From: Shewanella psychropiezotolerans
Lineage (GTDB): Bacteria; Pseudomonadota; Gammaproteobacteria; Enterobacterales; Shewanellaceae
DNA: 64,000 bases
Direction: 5' to 3'
Assembly (NCBI RefSeq): GCF_007197555.1
Contig: NZ_CP041614.1
Location: 5,262,001-5,326,000 of the forward strand
A program made the translations under genes and the position numbers. Shown piece after piece: positions 45,106-54,581 of this stretch (position 1 is the stretch's first letter; each line of letters begins with the position of its first letter). The notes below the pieces were generated by a model. That model worked only from the letters and a program-made list of their open reading frames with translations, was not told where the DNA came from and made no database searches.

Positions 45106-45537
45106 TTAGCTGTACAAGCTAAATTTCTTTGTCACCTCTCGAATTACTTCTGTTTCGCCAAACAGGCATATCCCTAAGTAATTCAGTTCTAATTCTGGCG
45201 TTTCCTTTGTCATGAACAGCTGCGCTATTGACCCCCCTTCAATCATGGTATGGGTAAAAACTGTGAATTTAATTCCTCGGGCAATAGATTCTTCTCTCAC
45301 CTTTCTAATTTTATTTGAGTTGTCTGCTTTCAAAACGATAAATGGGAAATGAGACACGCTACTGTGTAGATTGCTGTCCTGATCTGTATAGTCAATATAA
45401 ACCGCGTCATCAGACGTCAGCAAATTTGATAAGCCAACGCTAATGTGACCAAGTACATTGACTGTACGCCCGGCATCCATTTTTTTATTCAGAATAGCCA
45501 CAAATCGTTTTTTCGTTTCATCTGGTAGATTATTCAT
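45106..45537 (-). CDS. DUF2000 family protein
   Basis: A 143-residue cytosolic protein. The pattern RFVAILNKKMDAGRTVNVLG followed by GHISVGLSN, and later FPFIVLKADNSNKIRKVREE, matches DUF2000, a small family with a fold like peptidyl-tRNA hydrolase 2. Function is unknown. The ATG at 45537 is preceded by AAAGG at good spacing; the frame runs on for 60 codons upstream with no family resemblance and would overlap the divergent Lrp gene. The gene diverges from an Lrp/AsnC regulator, a linkage often seen for this family, so it is probably controlled by it. Confidence 0.8.
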   Translation of the reverse strand: MNNLPDETKKRFVAILNKKMDAGRTVNVLGHISVGLSNLLTSDDAVYIDYTDQDSNLHSSVSHFPFIVLKADNSNKIRKVREESIARGIKFTVFTHTMIEGGSIAQLFMTKETPELELNYLGICLFGETEVIREVTKKFSLYS

Positions 45538-45661
45538 TGATTGACCTTTATTAGCTAGAGCATGGCTCATGTGATTGTTTAATATACTATATATAGCTTT
45601 ACACGAAATGAGCTTGCGTATATCGTTGATGAACGAGCTAATTACACAATAAAAGTGATGT

Positions 45662-46105
45662 GTGGATAGATATAACGAAAGAATCTTGCAAGAGTTGACT
45701 GCGAATGGAAGGATCACAAATGCTGAACTGGCACAAAAGATAGGCCTGTCTGCATCCGCTTGCTTACGCCGTGTTCAAGAATTAGAAAGTAAAGAGATCA
45801 TTAAAGGCTATCGTGTAGTACTTAATTACAAAGCGCTTGGTCGCGGCTTTGTCACATACGTTACAGTTGGACTTTCTACGCATACAAGTGAAGCACAGAA
45901 AAGTTTCGAAGATGCCATTTCTCTATCACACGAAGTCGTGGAGTGTCATAACGTGACAGGCGGATTTGAATACTTATTACGTGTAGAAACTACAGATTTA
46001 AAAAGCTACAAAGCATTTCATTCTAATACCCTTGGGATGCTTCCTCACGTTGCCATGATTACAACTCATGTGGTTATGGAGTCTACTAAGGATGAACGAG
46101 CATAA
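45662..46105 (+). CDS. Lrp/AsnC family transcriptional regulator
   Basis: A 147-residue Lrp/AsnC regulator. The N-terminal helix-turn-helix (about 5-55) reads LQELTANGRITNAELAQKIG then SASACLRRVQELE. The C-terminal RAM domain (about 65-140) contains VECHNVTGGFEYLLRVET and ends with the helix typical of octamer-forming family members. Such proteins sense amino acids. The start is a GTG. It is divergent from the DUF2000 gene with about 120 bp between the chosen starts, and probably regulates that gene and itself. Confidence 0.9.
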   Translation: MDRYNERILQELTANGRITNAELAQKIGLSASACLRRVQELESKEIIKGYRVVLNYKALGRGFVTYVTVGLSTHTSEAQKSFEDAISLSHEVVECHNVTGGFEYLLRVETTDLKSYKAFHSNTLGMLPHVAMITTHVVMESTKDERA

Positions 46106-46539
46106 TCGGACAAAGAGCAGCTCAACGCTCAGTTCATTACTAACCAATAAAATTCAAATCGAAGAAGCAACTTTCTCGAAACCAGAACAGGTGTGAACGC
46201 GGCTGTGACCTTCGGTTTCAGGGTGAGGTATCACGAAGTGATACTCTCCGAACGAGAGGCTGGGATGCCGAACTGGCCGTTAAACATGGACGTTGTTTGA
46301 TGTCGCAGAGGCTATAGGGACCCTTTTCGTCAATAGAGAGGGCGCCGTGTCGCAGAAGTGTTTACACTTAAGGTCGTTCATTCACATCCATGTGATCACG
46401 ACATTAGTACATCCTGTACAGCACCCACGGCAGGTGATAGATACCATTGAAGCCATGCTTACCAAATAACAAGCAAACACCAAACCAGTCCAATGAACCC
46501 ACTCTAAAAAGATACTTGCTACTTGTTAGCAGGCAAGTT
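46106..46539. other. Gene-free stretch with dispersed repeat
   Basis: No gene is seen. About 46295-46450 contains GTCGCAGAGGCTATAGGGAC, GTGTCGCAGAAGTGTTTACA and CACGGCAGGTGATAGATA, a copy of the repeat family at 11795-11945 and 43488-43617. An open frame at 46447-46629 overlaps the exporter gene's end and is not supported. Confidence 0.55.
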
Positions 46540-48438
46540 TTAAGTTTCTGTGATCAGTTGCAAACTAGCAAACTCGCGATAAAGCTCACTGCTCTGCATC
46601 AATTCTTGATGGGTGCCGCTCGCCACTAACAGGCCTCTTTCCATCACCAGAATACGATCGGCATTGAGCACGGTCGCTAATCTATGGGCGATGATCAGTG
46701 TGGTCTTACCCACCATTAAGCTGTCCAGCGCCTGTTTAACCTTGTGCTCACTGATGGCATCGAGCGCACTGGTGGCTTCATCGAGTAAGAGTATCGGCCT
46801 GTCGGCCAATATAGCCCTGGCGATGGCGATTCTCTGTTTCTGACCGCCGGATAACCTCACTCCACGCTCACCCAAATAAGTGTGGTAACCATCCCTAAAC
46901 TCAGAGATAAACTCATGGGCGCGAGCGGCCTCACAGGCTTTAAAGACCTCCTCCTCGCTGGCTTCTAACCTACCGTAACGCACGTTTTCTAGCACACTGG
47001 TAGCGAAGATAACCGACTCCTGCGGCACCAGTGCATACTGTTGGCGTAATGTCTGAGGCTTAAGCTGCGCGATATCGATACCATCTAGCTCTATGGTGCC
47101 TGCGTTTAAACAGTAAAAACGTTGTAACAGCTCAAACAAGGTGCTCTTGCCCGCACCACTGGCACCGACCAGGGCGACCCTCTCACCCGGATGGATATGA
47201 ATATCCAGGCCTCTGATCACCTCTTCATCGATAGATGGGGCTGACTTGCCAGAAACCTCTGTCTTCTCTGTTTGCTTAAGTTGAGAATCCTGAATATCTT
47301 GATAACTGAAACGCACACCTGTGAGCTTGAGGTCACCTTCGACCTTTGCCGGCAGTTCGGCCGGATTATCGACGGTGGGAATATCTATGGGGGCCTCGAC
47401 AAGCTCGATCAAACGCTCGGAAGCACCGGCGGCCCTCTGTATATCACCTATCACTTCACTGATGGTGGCTACAGAACCTGCAACCATCACGGCATAGAAC
47501 ATAAATGCCGATAACTCACCGCCCGTCATGCCACCGGACATCACATCATGAGCACCGACCCAAGTCACTAAGGCGATGGCAAAAATACTGAGAAACATCA
47601 CCAGAGCGATGAGAATCGAGCGATACCAGATACGGCCCCTTGCCGCATCCATGACGGCTTCAACCCTGTTGCTGAACAAGGCTCTGTCCTGATCCTCATG
47701 GGAATAGGCTTGCACCGTGTGGATCTCGTGTAACGTCTCATCGACATAGGCACCCAGATCGCCAACTCTATCCTGGCTCTTGCGGGATAACTCTCTGACC
47801 TTACGGCCAAAGAAGAAAATAGGAACCAATACCAGAGGTACGGCTAACAAGACCAAGCCCGTCATCTTGATGCTGGTGATCCCCATCATCACGATGCCAC
47901 CAATCACAGTCACGCTGGCACGCAGCGCCATGGAGAGGCTAGAGCCCACGACAGACTGAAGCAGCGTCGAATCTGCGGTAAAACGAGAGATCACCTCCCC
48001 CGTGCGCAGCTTGGCATAGAAGCCCGGCGACAACTTGAGCAGATGGTCATACACTTTTAGACGAATATCGGCGCTAACCCGCTCGCCAAGCCAGGTCATC
48101 AGATAGAAGCGGCAGAAGATGGCTGAACTGCTCAAGGCTGTAATACCGATCACCAGCATGATGATCTCGTTGAGACGATTGCCATTTTCCTGTAAAAAGC
48201 CTTCGTCCACCATAAGGCGAACACCTTGGCCTAAAGACAACCAGGCCAGAGAGCCGATAAACAAGAAGACGATGGCCGCGATAACTCTAGCCTTATAGGG
48301 TTTGAGAAAGCTGGCGATCCAGGGCAGCACCGACTTTCGGTGAACTTGGGGCTTGGGACTCTTTGACGCCGAGGCTGATGTAACCGATTTGTTCGTATCA
48401 GTATTTATAGTTGAGGCTGAAGAAGCATCTTGACTCAA
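46540..48438 (-). CDS. ABC exporter (fused membrane and ATPase domains)
   Basis: A 632-residue half-transporter of the MsbA/LmrA type. A variable N-terminus (about 1-40) is followed by six transmembrane helices (about 45-340) and a nucleotide-binding domain (about 370-625) with Walker A GASGAGKST, signature RLSGGQKQR and Walker B ILLLDEATSALD, so it works as a homodimer or with a partner. The substrate, perhaps a lipid, drug or peptide, cannot be predicted. It starts at a TTG with AAGGAT six bases upstream. A strong terminator (48529-48558) separates it from hugZ, so it is not part of the heme operon even though it adjoins it. Confidence 0.9.
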   Translation of the reverse strand: MSQDASSASTINTDTNKSVTSASASKSPKPQVHRKSVLPWIASFLKPYKARVIAAIVFLFIGSLAWLSLGQGVRLMVDEGFLQENGNRLNEIIMLVIGITALSSSAIFCRFYLMTWLGERVSADIRLKVYDHLLKLSPGFYAKLRTGEVISRFTADSTLLQSVVGSSLSMALRASVTVIGGIVMMGITSIKMTGLVLLAVPLVLVPIFFFGRKVRELSRKSQDRVGDLGAYVDETLHEIHTVQAYSHEDQDRALFSNRVEAVMDAARGRIWYRSILIALVMFLSIFAIALVTWVGAHDVMSGGMTGGELSAFMFYAVMVAGSVATISEVIGDIQRAAGASERLIELVEAPIDIPTVDNPAELPAKVEGDLKLTGVRFSYQDIQDSQLKQTEKTEVSGKSAPSIDEEVIRGLDIHIHPGERVALVGASGAGKSTLFELLQRFYCLNAGTIELDGIDIAQLKPQTLRQQYALVPQESVIFATSVLENVRYGRLEASEEEVFKACEAARAHEFISEFRDGYHTYLGERGVRLSGGQKQRIAIARAILADRPILLLDEATSALDAISEHKVKQALDSLMVGKTTLIIAHRLATVLNADRILVMERGLLVASGTHQELMQSSELYREFASLQLITET

Positions 48439-48528
48439 GGGGCATCCTTAATGGAGAAGTAGTCTTAATGGAGAAGCAATAACGAAAGATTAACGTCTTT
48501 TGTTGACTTAATAAAAGAGAGAATAACA

Positions 48529-48558
48529 AAACCCGCGTTAAAACGCGGGCTTTGTTTG
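48529..48558 (-). terminator. Terminator of the hugA-hugX-hugZ unit
   Basis: CCCGCGTT (48532-48539) pairs with AACGCGGG (48542-48549) across two bases. On the minus strand TTTTGTTATT follows. It ends the heme operon before the ABC exporter gene. Confidence 0.85.
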
Positions 48559-48621
48559 TATCAGGAGGTTTTAGTCTAGCTCGAGCTTGCTAATTTTTTC
48601 ACCTTAGCCATTTACTATGCG

Positions 48622-49221
48622 CTAGGCTGGCTCGGCAATCTCAGCTTCGACTTTTGGCGCGCCGCCATGATGGCCATCGCGCTTCCAGTCCACATCCAGC
48701 AGTTCAGAACCCGTCAGGCTAAATGCCTGGCCGAAGCCTTTCACATAGAGGCCATGATGAGGTGTCAGCTTAAACAGGTTAAAATCTTTCAATACCGACA
48801 GATTGTCTATCATCTCACCGAAACGAGCCGACAGGGCCGCAACCCCTTTGGTAAAAACCTCAGTCTCTCTGTCTACGATACTCGCATGGGCATCGAAGGT
48901 CAGACGTTTACGGGCGAAGATGGTTTTCGCTTCCGACTCATCTTCAACCAGCATGACTGATACTTCTGATGACTCTTTCAGGTTAGTGCCATGTCTCGCA
49001 AGCTCGCTGACTAAGATATAGAAGCCATCATCGGCGAGTGCGAATGGAGCATAACTGGCATTTGGCACACCCGCTGCGCTTTTAGTTGCCAGCTGTAATG
49101 AACTGCGACTCGTCTTAAACTCTTCGATTTCTGGCAGTAATTTTTCGCGTAATCTCTGCTCTTTGTCTGCTGATACTTTCTCTTGTACTGCTGTTTGTTC
49201 TGATACTTTTTGCTCTGACAT
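48622..49221 (-). CDS. hugZ: Heme utilisation protein HugZ/HutZ
   Basis: A 199-residue protein of the pyridoxamine-phosphate-oxidase-like split-barrel fold, HugZ/HutZ subgroup. Homologues degrade heme in the cytosol to release iron. Family marks are the middle segment YAPFALADDGFYILVSELARH, SVMLVEDESEAKTIFARKRL, and the C-terminal LFKLTPHHGLYVKGFGQAF with candidate heme-ligating histidines. The last part is His-rich (DGHHGG). It is the third gene of hugA-hugX-hugZ, 70 bp after hugX. The ATG at 49221 is preferred over an upstream TTG. Confidence 0.92.
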   Translation of the reverse strand: MSEQKVSEQTAVQEKVSADKEQRLREKLLPEIEEFKTSRSSLQLATKSAAGVPNASYAPFALADDGFYILVSELARHGTNLKESSEVSVMLVEDESEAKTIFARKRLTFDAHASIVDRETEVFTKGVAALSARFGEMIDNLSVLKDFNLFKLTPHHGLYVKGFGQAFSLTGSELLDVDWKRDGHHGGAPKVEAEIAEPA

Positions 49222-49312
49222 AATGATTATCTCTACACTCAAACTAGGGGGAAAAGGCTTAGCGGTTTAATTTATTACGCCTGAAACTTTCAACTCAGGC
49301 GGCAAACACTTA

Positions 49313-49843
49313 CTACGCCTGACTCTGTTCTTTTAATTGTTTAAATCGACTGACCTGCTCAGGGATCAGTACTCGCTTCTTGTCTCTGCCCAGATAAATC
49401 TTGAATACCACTTCGCCCTTGGCGCCGAAGAAGTTGATCGCATGACTCTCCTGACCTCTGAACGGTCGGCTAAGTAAGGCTATAGCACTGATATCATCCA
49501 GCTTAAGGTGACCATGCAGACCATCGCCCTTAGTGATCAGATTGTAGTAACCGTGGGCATACTTTCCTTTAGGAAATGAGCCTTTAAACTCGAAGATACT
49601 GCCCGAAACCGAGATTATCGTGGTCATCGGCCCCCAAGTCGGCAGCTCTTCCAATAAACTGTCTTTTTCACTCAATGACAAAAGGGCAAACTGCCCCTCG
49701 GGAAGCTGAGATACAACTTCTAATTCCGTGACTGCAAGCTCGGCTGCGATTTGACCTGCCATCAATTCGGGTCTGTCGTTAAGCATGGAGCGGATTGCGA
49801 GTTTTATCTCGTCGGTAAGTTTCTCTTCGATTACTTTTTCCAT
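49313..49843 (-). CDS. hugX: Heme carrier protein HugX/HutX
   Basis: A 176-residue cytosolic heme-binding carrier of the HutX/HugX family, which hands heme from the importer to HutZ. The family core covers about residues 30-170: EVVSQLPEGQFALLSL, LPTWGPMTTIISVSGSIFEF, GLHGHLKLDDISAIALLSRP and AINFFGAKGEVVFKIYLGRD. The ATG at 49843 follows GGGAAG closely; ATG 49855 is an alternative. It lies between hugA and hugZ on the same strand, all likely transcribed from the Fur-controlled promoter at 52.3 kb. Confidence 0.92.
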   Translation of the reverse strand: MEKVIEEKLTDEIKLAIRSMLNDRPELMAGQIAAELAVTELEVVSQLPEGQFALLSLSEKDSLLEELPTWGPMTTIISVSGSIFEFKGSFPKGKYAHGYYNLITKGDGLHGHLKLDDISAIALLSRPFRGQESHAINFFGAKGEVVFKIYLGRDKKRVLIPEQVSRFKQLKEQSQA

Positions 49844-50104
49844 TGGGCTTCCCATCAATAAATGTGTTCTCTTAGTTTCGGATGCTTAGGCTAGAATGCT
49901 AAAGCGTATCCGAAGTGCGCTTTTAACCGGCTCAAAGAGGAATGTGTCGAACGAGGTCACTTACTCAAGCACTTTAGCTCGAGTACTTAGTAGACCCCCG
50001 ACACGCTTCCCCTATGAGCTGCAAACGTTTAAATCCATTTAAAAATAGTCTGTTACCTTTTACTGCTAGCGATAACTGCTAGTTATTTTTATAAGCTATC
50101 AAAA

Positions 50105-52135
50105 TTAGAAATTGTATCTGGCCGACAGCTTGAAGTTACGCCCCTGCTCATACAAGTTCTGCCACGCTTGGCGATACTCTTCATCACCAATATTTTCAAT
50201 GGCGAAATCGACACGTAAGCCCTCTAATGTGCCCATGGCTGGTTCCCATGCCACATACACATCCCAAAGTTTGTAGTCTTCATACTGAGCTGTATACGAG
50301 TCAGGCTTCTGATTTTGCTCTGCCACATAGGTGATACGGGTACCGAACTTAACATCCCCTTCCATCACAGATTGAGACAGATCGGCAACCAACTTCTTAG
50401 CCGGAATGTTAGTCAGATACTCGCCGCTGTTTTTGTTCTTACCTTCTGTCTGACCATAGTTGAGCGTTAAGCGGGTCTGCTCATAGCGATAACGGGTACT
50501 GAACTCGAAACCTGTCAGCTTGGCTTCATCAACGTTGTCCCAAGAGGTTGTCATCTTAGGAGAACCATTCTCAAACGTTATGTCCGATACGTACTGTTCG
50601 ATGAAGTCATCCACATCGTTACGGAACACGTTCAAGGTAATAGCTAACTCATCGTCACCCGCCAAGTTACTGAAACGCATGTCCGCCTTAATCTCTTTAT
50701 TTTTTGCGCTTTCCGCTTTCAGATCTGGATTAGGCTCGAAGGTGTTACACACAAAGCCAGGAATACAGAAGTGGGTACCGGTCGAATACATTTCCTCTAT
50801 GCTTGGCGCTCTAAAGGCTTCATCGTATCTGGCACTCAGAGTCAGCCAGTCGGTGGTTTTCCAAACGAGACCCAGCGAAGGCGATAATGCATTATCGTCT
50901 GATGACTCACCTAAGTTGTTACTCTCATTTTCGAAGGTGTCGTAACGCGCCGCGACTTCTAATGCTAAAGTCTCGGTAAGCCCTATATCAGCCTTAGCGA
51001 AAGCGCCCCAAACTGTGGTCTTGCCATCGATATCATCGGGGCGTTCCCCCGTTTGCTCCGGGTCATCACGTACTGTCTTGATCTTGTCCTGATAGCCATC
51101 GATGCCGTATGTCAAGGTTGTGCCGCCGAAAATAGAGCTGTTATTAACACTAAAACCTAAGGTTTCATATTCGGTGCTATCCACCTGACCCATTGTGACC
51201 CTGTCTTCATCGTAATCTGTGCCGTTCCAGTAAAGTGTGGAATGGAGATCCAGATAGGCATTCTGAGTTGGATTCAGGCTGTAAGCCAAGGTAAGGTTTT
51301 TGTCTTCTGTCTTACGTTTAATCAGAGGCACTGAATTGCCTACCTCTTCAGCAGGATTACTCGGTACCAACTCATCGGTATTGGAGAAACGTCCTGATAA
51401 TTGCAGGCGCTGACCTTCGCTTGGCTCCCAGCCAAATTTCATCAAGCCACTGGTTCTCTCGGAGCCACTGTTCTCCAGAGTTTGGTCGTTACCTATCTTG
51501 ATATTATTGCTGTCGTTGTAGCTGCCGTTGATCAACCAATCAAATTTATCGGCGACACCGTAAATCGCACCACTGGTCTTAATTTTATCACCGTTAGTCT
51601 CGAAGCCTTGCTTAAGGTAACCACCGAAGGTCTCTCCCTCATCAAGCATATCTCTTGCCGACTTAGTATTCTGTGCCACTACACCGCCAATCGCGCCACT
51701 TCCCCACAGACTGCTCGCAGGTCCACGTATCACCTCAACAGATTTAAGCAGTTCCGGATCCATAAAGTAAGTACCACGGTGACCTGAGGTGGTGTTTTGA
51801 CGCGCACCATCTATGGTCTGTAGCACACGTTGGCCGCTCATGCCACGGATCTCAACACCTTGAGATGAGGCACGAGGGCCATTCGAGACATTAATGTTGG
51901 CTTCGTTTTTCAGCGCTTGGGCAACAGATGCTGGTTGTCGCTCCTGCAGCTCCTCTTCATCAATAACGGCAACACTTCGGCTGGTTTCCGATGCCTTTTC
52001 ACTGATACGGGTAGCGGTAACCAACACTTCGTCAAACTCAGCCACAGACTCTGTTTGTTGAGCAAAAGTCTTAGCTGATATGGCCGTAGAACTCAGTGCT
52101 ATCGCCATAGCTATCACTAACGGCTTCTTTGTCAT
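50105..52135 (-). CDS. hugA: TonB-dependent heme/hemoglobin receptor
   Basis: A 676-residue outer-membrane receptor with signal peptide (cleavage after about AKTFA), TonB box DEVLVTATR, plug domain (about 45-160) and 22-strand barrel ending SARYNF. The heme-receptor marks FRAP (in DEAFRAPSIEEMY) and NPDL (in FEPNPDLKAES) are present, flanking a loop with two cysteines (HFCIPGFVCN). It imports heme across the outer membrane using the TonB-ExbB-ExbD complex encoded divergently. A Fur box sits in the shared upstream region. SD AGGA lies 10 bases from the ATG. Confidence 0.93.
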   Translation of the reverse strand: MTKKPLVIAMAIALSSTAISAKTFAQQTESVAEFDEVLVTATRISEKASETSRSVAVIDEEELQERQPASVAQALKNEANINVSNGPRASSQGVEIRGMSGQRVLQTIDGARQNTTSGHRGTYFMDPELLKSVEVIRGPASSLWGSGAIGGVVAQNTKSARDMLDEGETFGGYLKQGFETNGDKIKTSGAIYGVADKFDWLINGSYNDSNNIKIGNDQTLENSGSERTSGLMKFGWEPSEGQRLQLSGRFSNTDELVPSNPAEEVGNSVPLIKRKTEDKNLTLAYSLNPTQNAYLDLHSTLYWNGTDYDEDRVTMGQVDSTEYETLGFSVNNSSIFGGTTLTYGIDGYQDKIKTVRDDPEQTGERPDDIDGKTTVWGAFAKADIGLTETLALEVAARYDTFENESNNLGESSDDNALSPSLGLVWKTTDWLTLSARYDEAFRAPSIEEMYSTGTHFCIPGFVCNTFEPNPDLKAESAKNKEIKADMRFSNLAGDDELAITLNVFRNDVDDFIEQYVSDITFENGSPKMTTSWDNVDEAKLTGFEFSTRYRYEQTRLTLNYGQTEGKNKNSGEYLTNIPAKKLVADLSQSVMEGDVKFGTRITYVAEQNQKPDSYTAQYEDYKLWDVYVAWEPAMGTLEGLRVDFAIENIGDEEYRQAWQNLYEQGRNFKLSARYNF

Positions 52136-52458
52136 CGATCATTTCCTCGGGTCTTATTATTAATCTGTTTACAGCCAGAATCACCAACAAGATCAAAATA
52201 GCGATCGTTAGCTGATTAAAGTTTCAACAGGTTCAATGGGTATTTTTGGCACTCTACATGAGTAAAAGACTTAGATCAAATAGAAATCATTATCATTTGC
52301 GATCTCATTAGTGTTCGTATATCTTATATAGGCAATATGGATTTACGTTAAGAACTCAGGATTTAAAACCTATTATAAACAGATGGTTACATACTGCTAA
52401 CAGGGTGGCAACGGAGCAAGGCTCATTGCCCCTTTAGAGAAAGAGAAGCGTAAAGACA
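52136..52458. promoter_or_regulatory. Divergent Fur-controlled promoter region of the heme locus
   Basis: The shared upstream region of hugA and tonB. It includes the Fur box at about 52279-52300. No gene is present. Confidence 0.7.
52279..52300. promoter_or_regulatory. Fur box between hugA and tonB
   Basis: AAATAGAAATCATTATCATT closely matches the Fur consensus GATAATGATAATCATTATC, especially in the right half. Its central position can silence both divergent heme operons when iron is sufficient. Confidence 0.75.
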
Positions 52459-53229
52459 ATGACACCTAAACGATATTTAGCATTCGGCTGTATCACCCTA
52501 TTAATCCAGGGTGGGCTTATTGCTGCTCAAGATATGATCCCGGTTAATGTCGAAAAGTTCCAAATGAACTCGGGCAGTGCCATGGGCCAAGCCCAGGCGA
52601 TCAATCTGTCGATCGCGATGCGATCCAGCGTCGAAGCGAAGAAAACACCTCAGAAAGAGCTCGAGCCTAAGCAAGAGATAGTGAAAGTTCAAAAGCCAGC
52701 CCCCATTGCAGAGCCCATCGAGACACCTACTGCTGTCGCTAAAGCAGTGGCTAAACCGATAATTAAACCAAGCACCCAGGCAAAGCCAACCAAACTTGCC
52801 AAAACAGAGCCTAAGCAGCAGGTTGAAGAGCTTATTCAACAACCGATTAAAGATGCTGACAAGGAGCCGATGCTCACAGCATCAGCCGATGTCCTTGTAC
52901 AGTCGCAGAATCAAGCCGAAGTAACGGCCAAGCAAGGCGTCAGTCAAGAAGCCATAACGCTGAGTAGACCAACATTTTCATCTCCACCAGCCCAACCTAG
53001 ATACCCTAAGCTTGCCCGTAAGCGAGGCTTCGAGGGCACGGCAATGATAGAGGTGATGTTTAATCATATTGGCGAGCAACTGTCACTCACGCTCATTAAT
53101 AGCTCAGGGTTTTCATTACTCGACAGGGCGGCAATCACAGCGGTTGAACAGTGGCAATTTTCTCCGCCTTCACCACAAACGGCCTTCGCTTACACAGTCA
53201 AAGTGCCGGTTAAGTTTGCCCTTAATTAG
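52459..53229 (+). CDS. tonB: TonB energy-transducing protein
   Basis: A 256-residue TonB. It has one N-terminal transmembrane anchor (about 5-25), a long Pro/Lys/Glu-rich linker across the periplasm (about 60-165), and the C-terminal TonB fold (about 175-256: YPKLARKRGFEGTAMIEVMF, then DRAAITAVEQWQF). It couples the ExbB-ExbD motor to outer-membrane receptors such as HugA. The anchor is unusual in lacking the SxxxH pattern of classical TonB. First gene of tonB-exbB-exbD-hmuTUV. Confidence 0.92.
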   Translation: MTPKRYLAFGCITLLIQGGLIAAQDMIPVNVEKFQMNSGSAMGQAQAINLSIAMRSSVEAKKTPQKELEPKQEIVKVQKPAPIAEPIETPTAVAKAVAKPIIKPSTQAKPTKLAKTEPKQQVEELIQQPIKDADKEPMLTASADVLVQSQNQAEVTAKQGVSQEAITLSRPTFSSPPAQPRYPKLARKRGFEGTAMIEVMFNHIGEQLSLTLINSSGFSLLDRAAITAVEQWQFSPPSPQTAFAYTVKVPVKFALN

Positions 53230-53333
53230 CGTTTAATTTTCCCTGAGAACAAGATGAGTACAACACCTACAAGCCATTAGACCCGTTGAGTGACAGGTTT
53301 TTATCAATGAGTTTTCAACAATAAGGACCCCAG

Positions 53334-54116
53334 ATGTCTGTTAATTTGTTTACCTCTCTGAGCGAGCAACTCGGCCCCCTCACCTGGCCCATGTTCATCT
53401 GTGCCTTTATCGCTTTGATGATCATCTTAGAGCGACTCGCGCTGGTGATATTCGAGTTGCCTAAACGCGATACCTGGTTAAGAGGCCTGCGCAAACAGAG
53501 CAGAACGTCTGATCCGGAGCAAGTCAAAGCCTTGATAGCTCAATTAAGCACGGGACGAAGCATGCTGTCTAAAGGCACGCACCTGCTGCTAACCCATGCA
53601 GAACAAAATCGAACCATGCGAGAGGAGATCATCAATCTCTGGTTAACTAAGCAGAAACAAGTATTGCGATCTGGCCTCAAGGTGTTGCAAGTGATCGGCA
53701 TTATCACCCCGCTATTAGGCCTATTGGGAACTGTACTTGGCCTAATCGAGATGTTTAATCAACTCGGCGCTTCCGATGGTCCTGTGACTCCTTCCCAGTT
53801 GGCATCAGGCTTAGGTCTGGCGATGAATACCACAGCAGCAGGTCTCATCATAGCCGTCCCTGCCATCACTATGGCCCATCTGTTTGGTATATGGGCGGAT
53901 CAGCGCTGCAGCAAAATTGCCTATGTCCTCAATCAGATCAACTTATGGCTCGAAGGATTGGAGCAGGCCATGACCTTAGGCTGTGATCCACAAGCCAGCG
54001 CCTTTTGCACTCAGGCCAATAACGCCCGAGCCAGTAATACTCAGTCGAAAAAATCTCAAGCCACTAATTCTCTGACTAATGAAACCCAGACTGATGAAGC
54101 TCAGGTGGGAATATGA
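53334..54116 (+). CDS. exbB: ExbB proton channel protein
   Basis: A 260-residue MotA/TolQ/ExbB family protein with three transmembrane helices (about 18-38, 118-140 and 162-190). The TM2-TM3 core is GIITPLLGLLGTVLGLIEMF and SGLGLAMNTTAAGLIIAVPA. With ExbD it uses the proton gradient to energise TonB. The C-terminal 45 residues are Asn/Gln/Thr/Ser-rich and look disordered. The stop codon overlaps the exbD start (ATGA), indicating translational coupling. Confidence 0.93.
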   Translation: MSVNLFTSLSEQLGPLTWPMFICAFIALMIILERLALVIFELPKRDTWLRGLRKQSRTSDPEQVKALIAQLSTGRSMLSKGTHLLLTHAEQNRTMREEIINLWLTKQKQVLRSGLKVLQVIGIITPLLGLLGTVLGLIEMFNQLGASDGPVTPSQLASGLGLAMNTTAAGLIIAVPAITMAHLFGIWADQRCSKIAYVLNQINLWLEGLEQAMTLGCDPQASAFCTQANNARASNTQSKKSQATNSLTNETQTDEAQVGI

Positions 54117-54529
54117 TTGGTCTGGAGCAAGATGATGCCAGCTCAAGCATACCTGGGCTAGACCTGACGCCTTTGATCGACATCATCTTCATCGTCTTAG
54201 TGTTTCTCTTGCTGACCGCTAATACCCAACTACTGAGTCTAGCCATCGAAGTCCCGACGGAATCGACATCTGAGTTGCAGGCGCTATCTCAGGATAAGCA
54301 CCTCACCATCAATGTGATGGCTTCACAGCCTTTTTGGGCTCTGGATGGCGAGGAATATCAGGATTTCGAACAATTTGAACAGGCCTTCGTCAGCAGCTTT
54401 AAGGACAAACCAGACGCCAAAGTAATTATTGCAGCCGATAAAGAGGCACAAGTTCAGCCCTTGATGACCTTACTTGCGCTCATGCAGAGGCAGCAGATCA
54501 GCAATACTCAGATACTGATGGAACCATAG
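54113..54529 (+). CDS. exbD: ExbD biopolymer transport protein
   Basis: A 138-residue inner-membrane protein with one transmembrane helix (about 18-40) that starts LDLTPLIDIIFIVLVFLLLT. The Asp in LIDIIF is the proton-carrying residue of the family. The periplasmic domain (about 45-138) ends with DKEAQVQPLMTLLALMQRQQ. Translationally coupled to exbB by a 4-bp overlap. Part of the TonB motor for heme uptake. Confidence 0.93.
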   Translation: MIGLEQDDASSSIPGLDLTPLIDIIFIVLVFLLLTANTQLLSLAIEVPTESTSELQALSQDKHLTINVMASQPFWALDGEEYQDFEQFEQAFVSSFKDKPDAKVIIAADKEAQVQPLMTLLALMQRQQISNTQILMEP

Positions 54530-54581
54530 ACATTTATTGATACAAGAATAATTAACCATTAGCCTATTTTCGGAGTCACAT

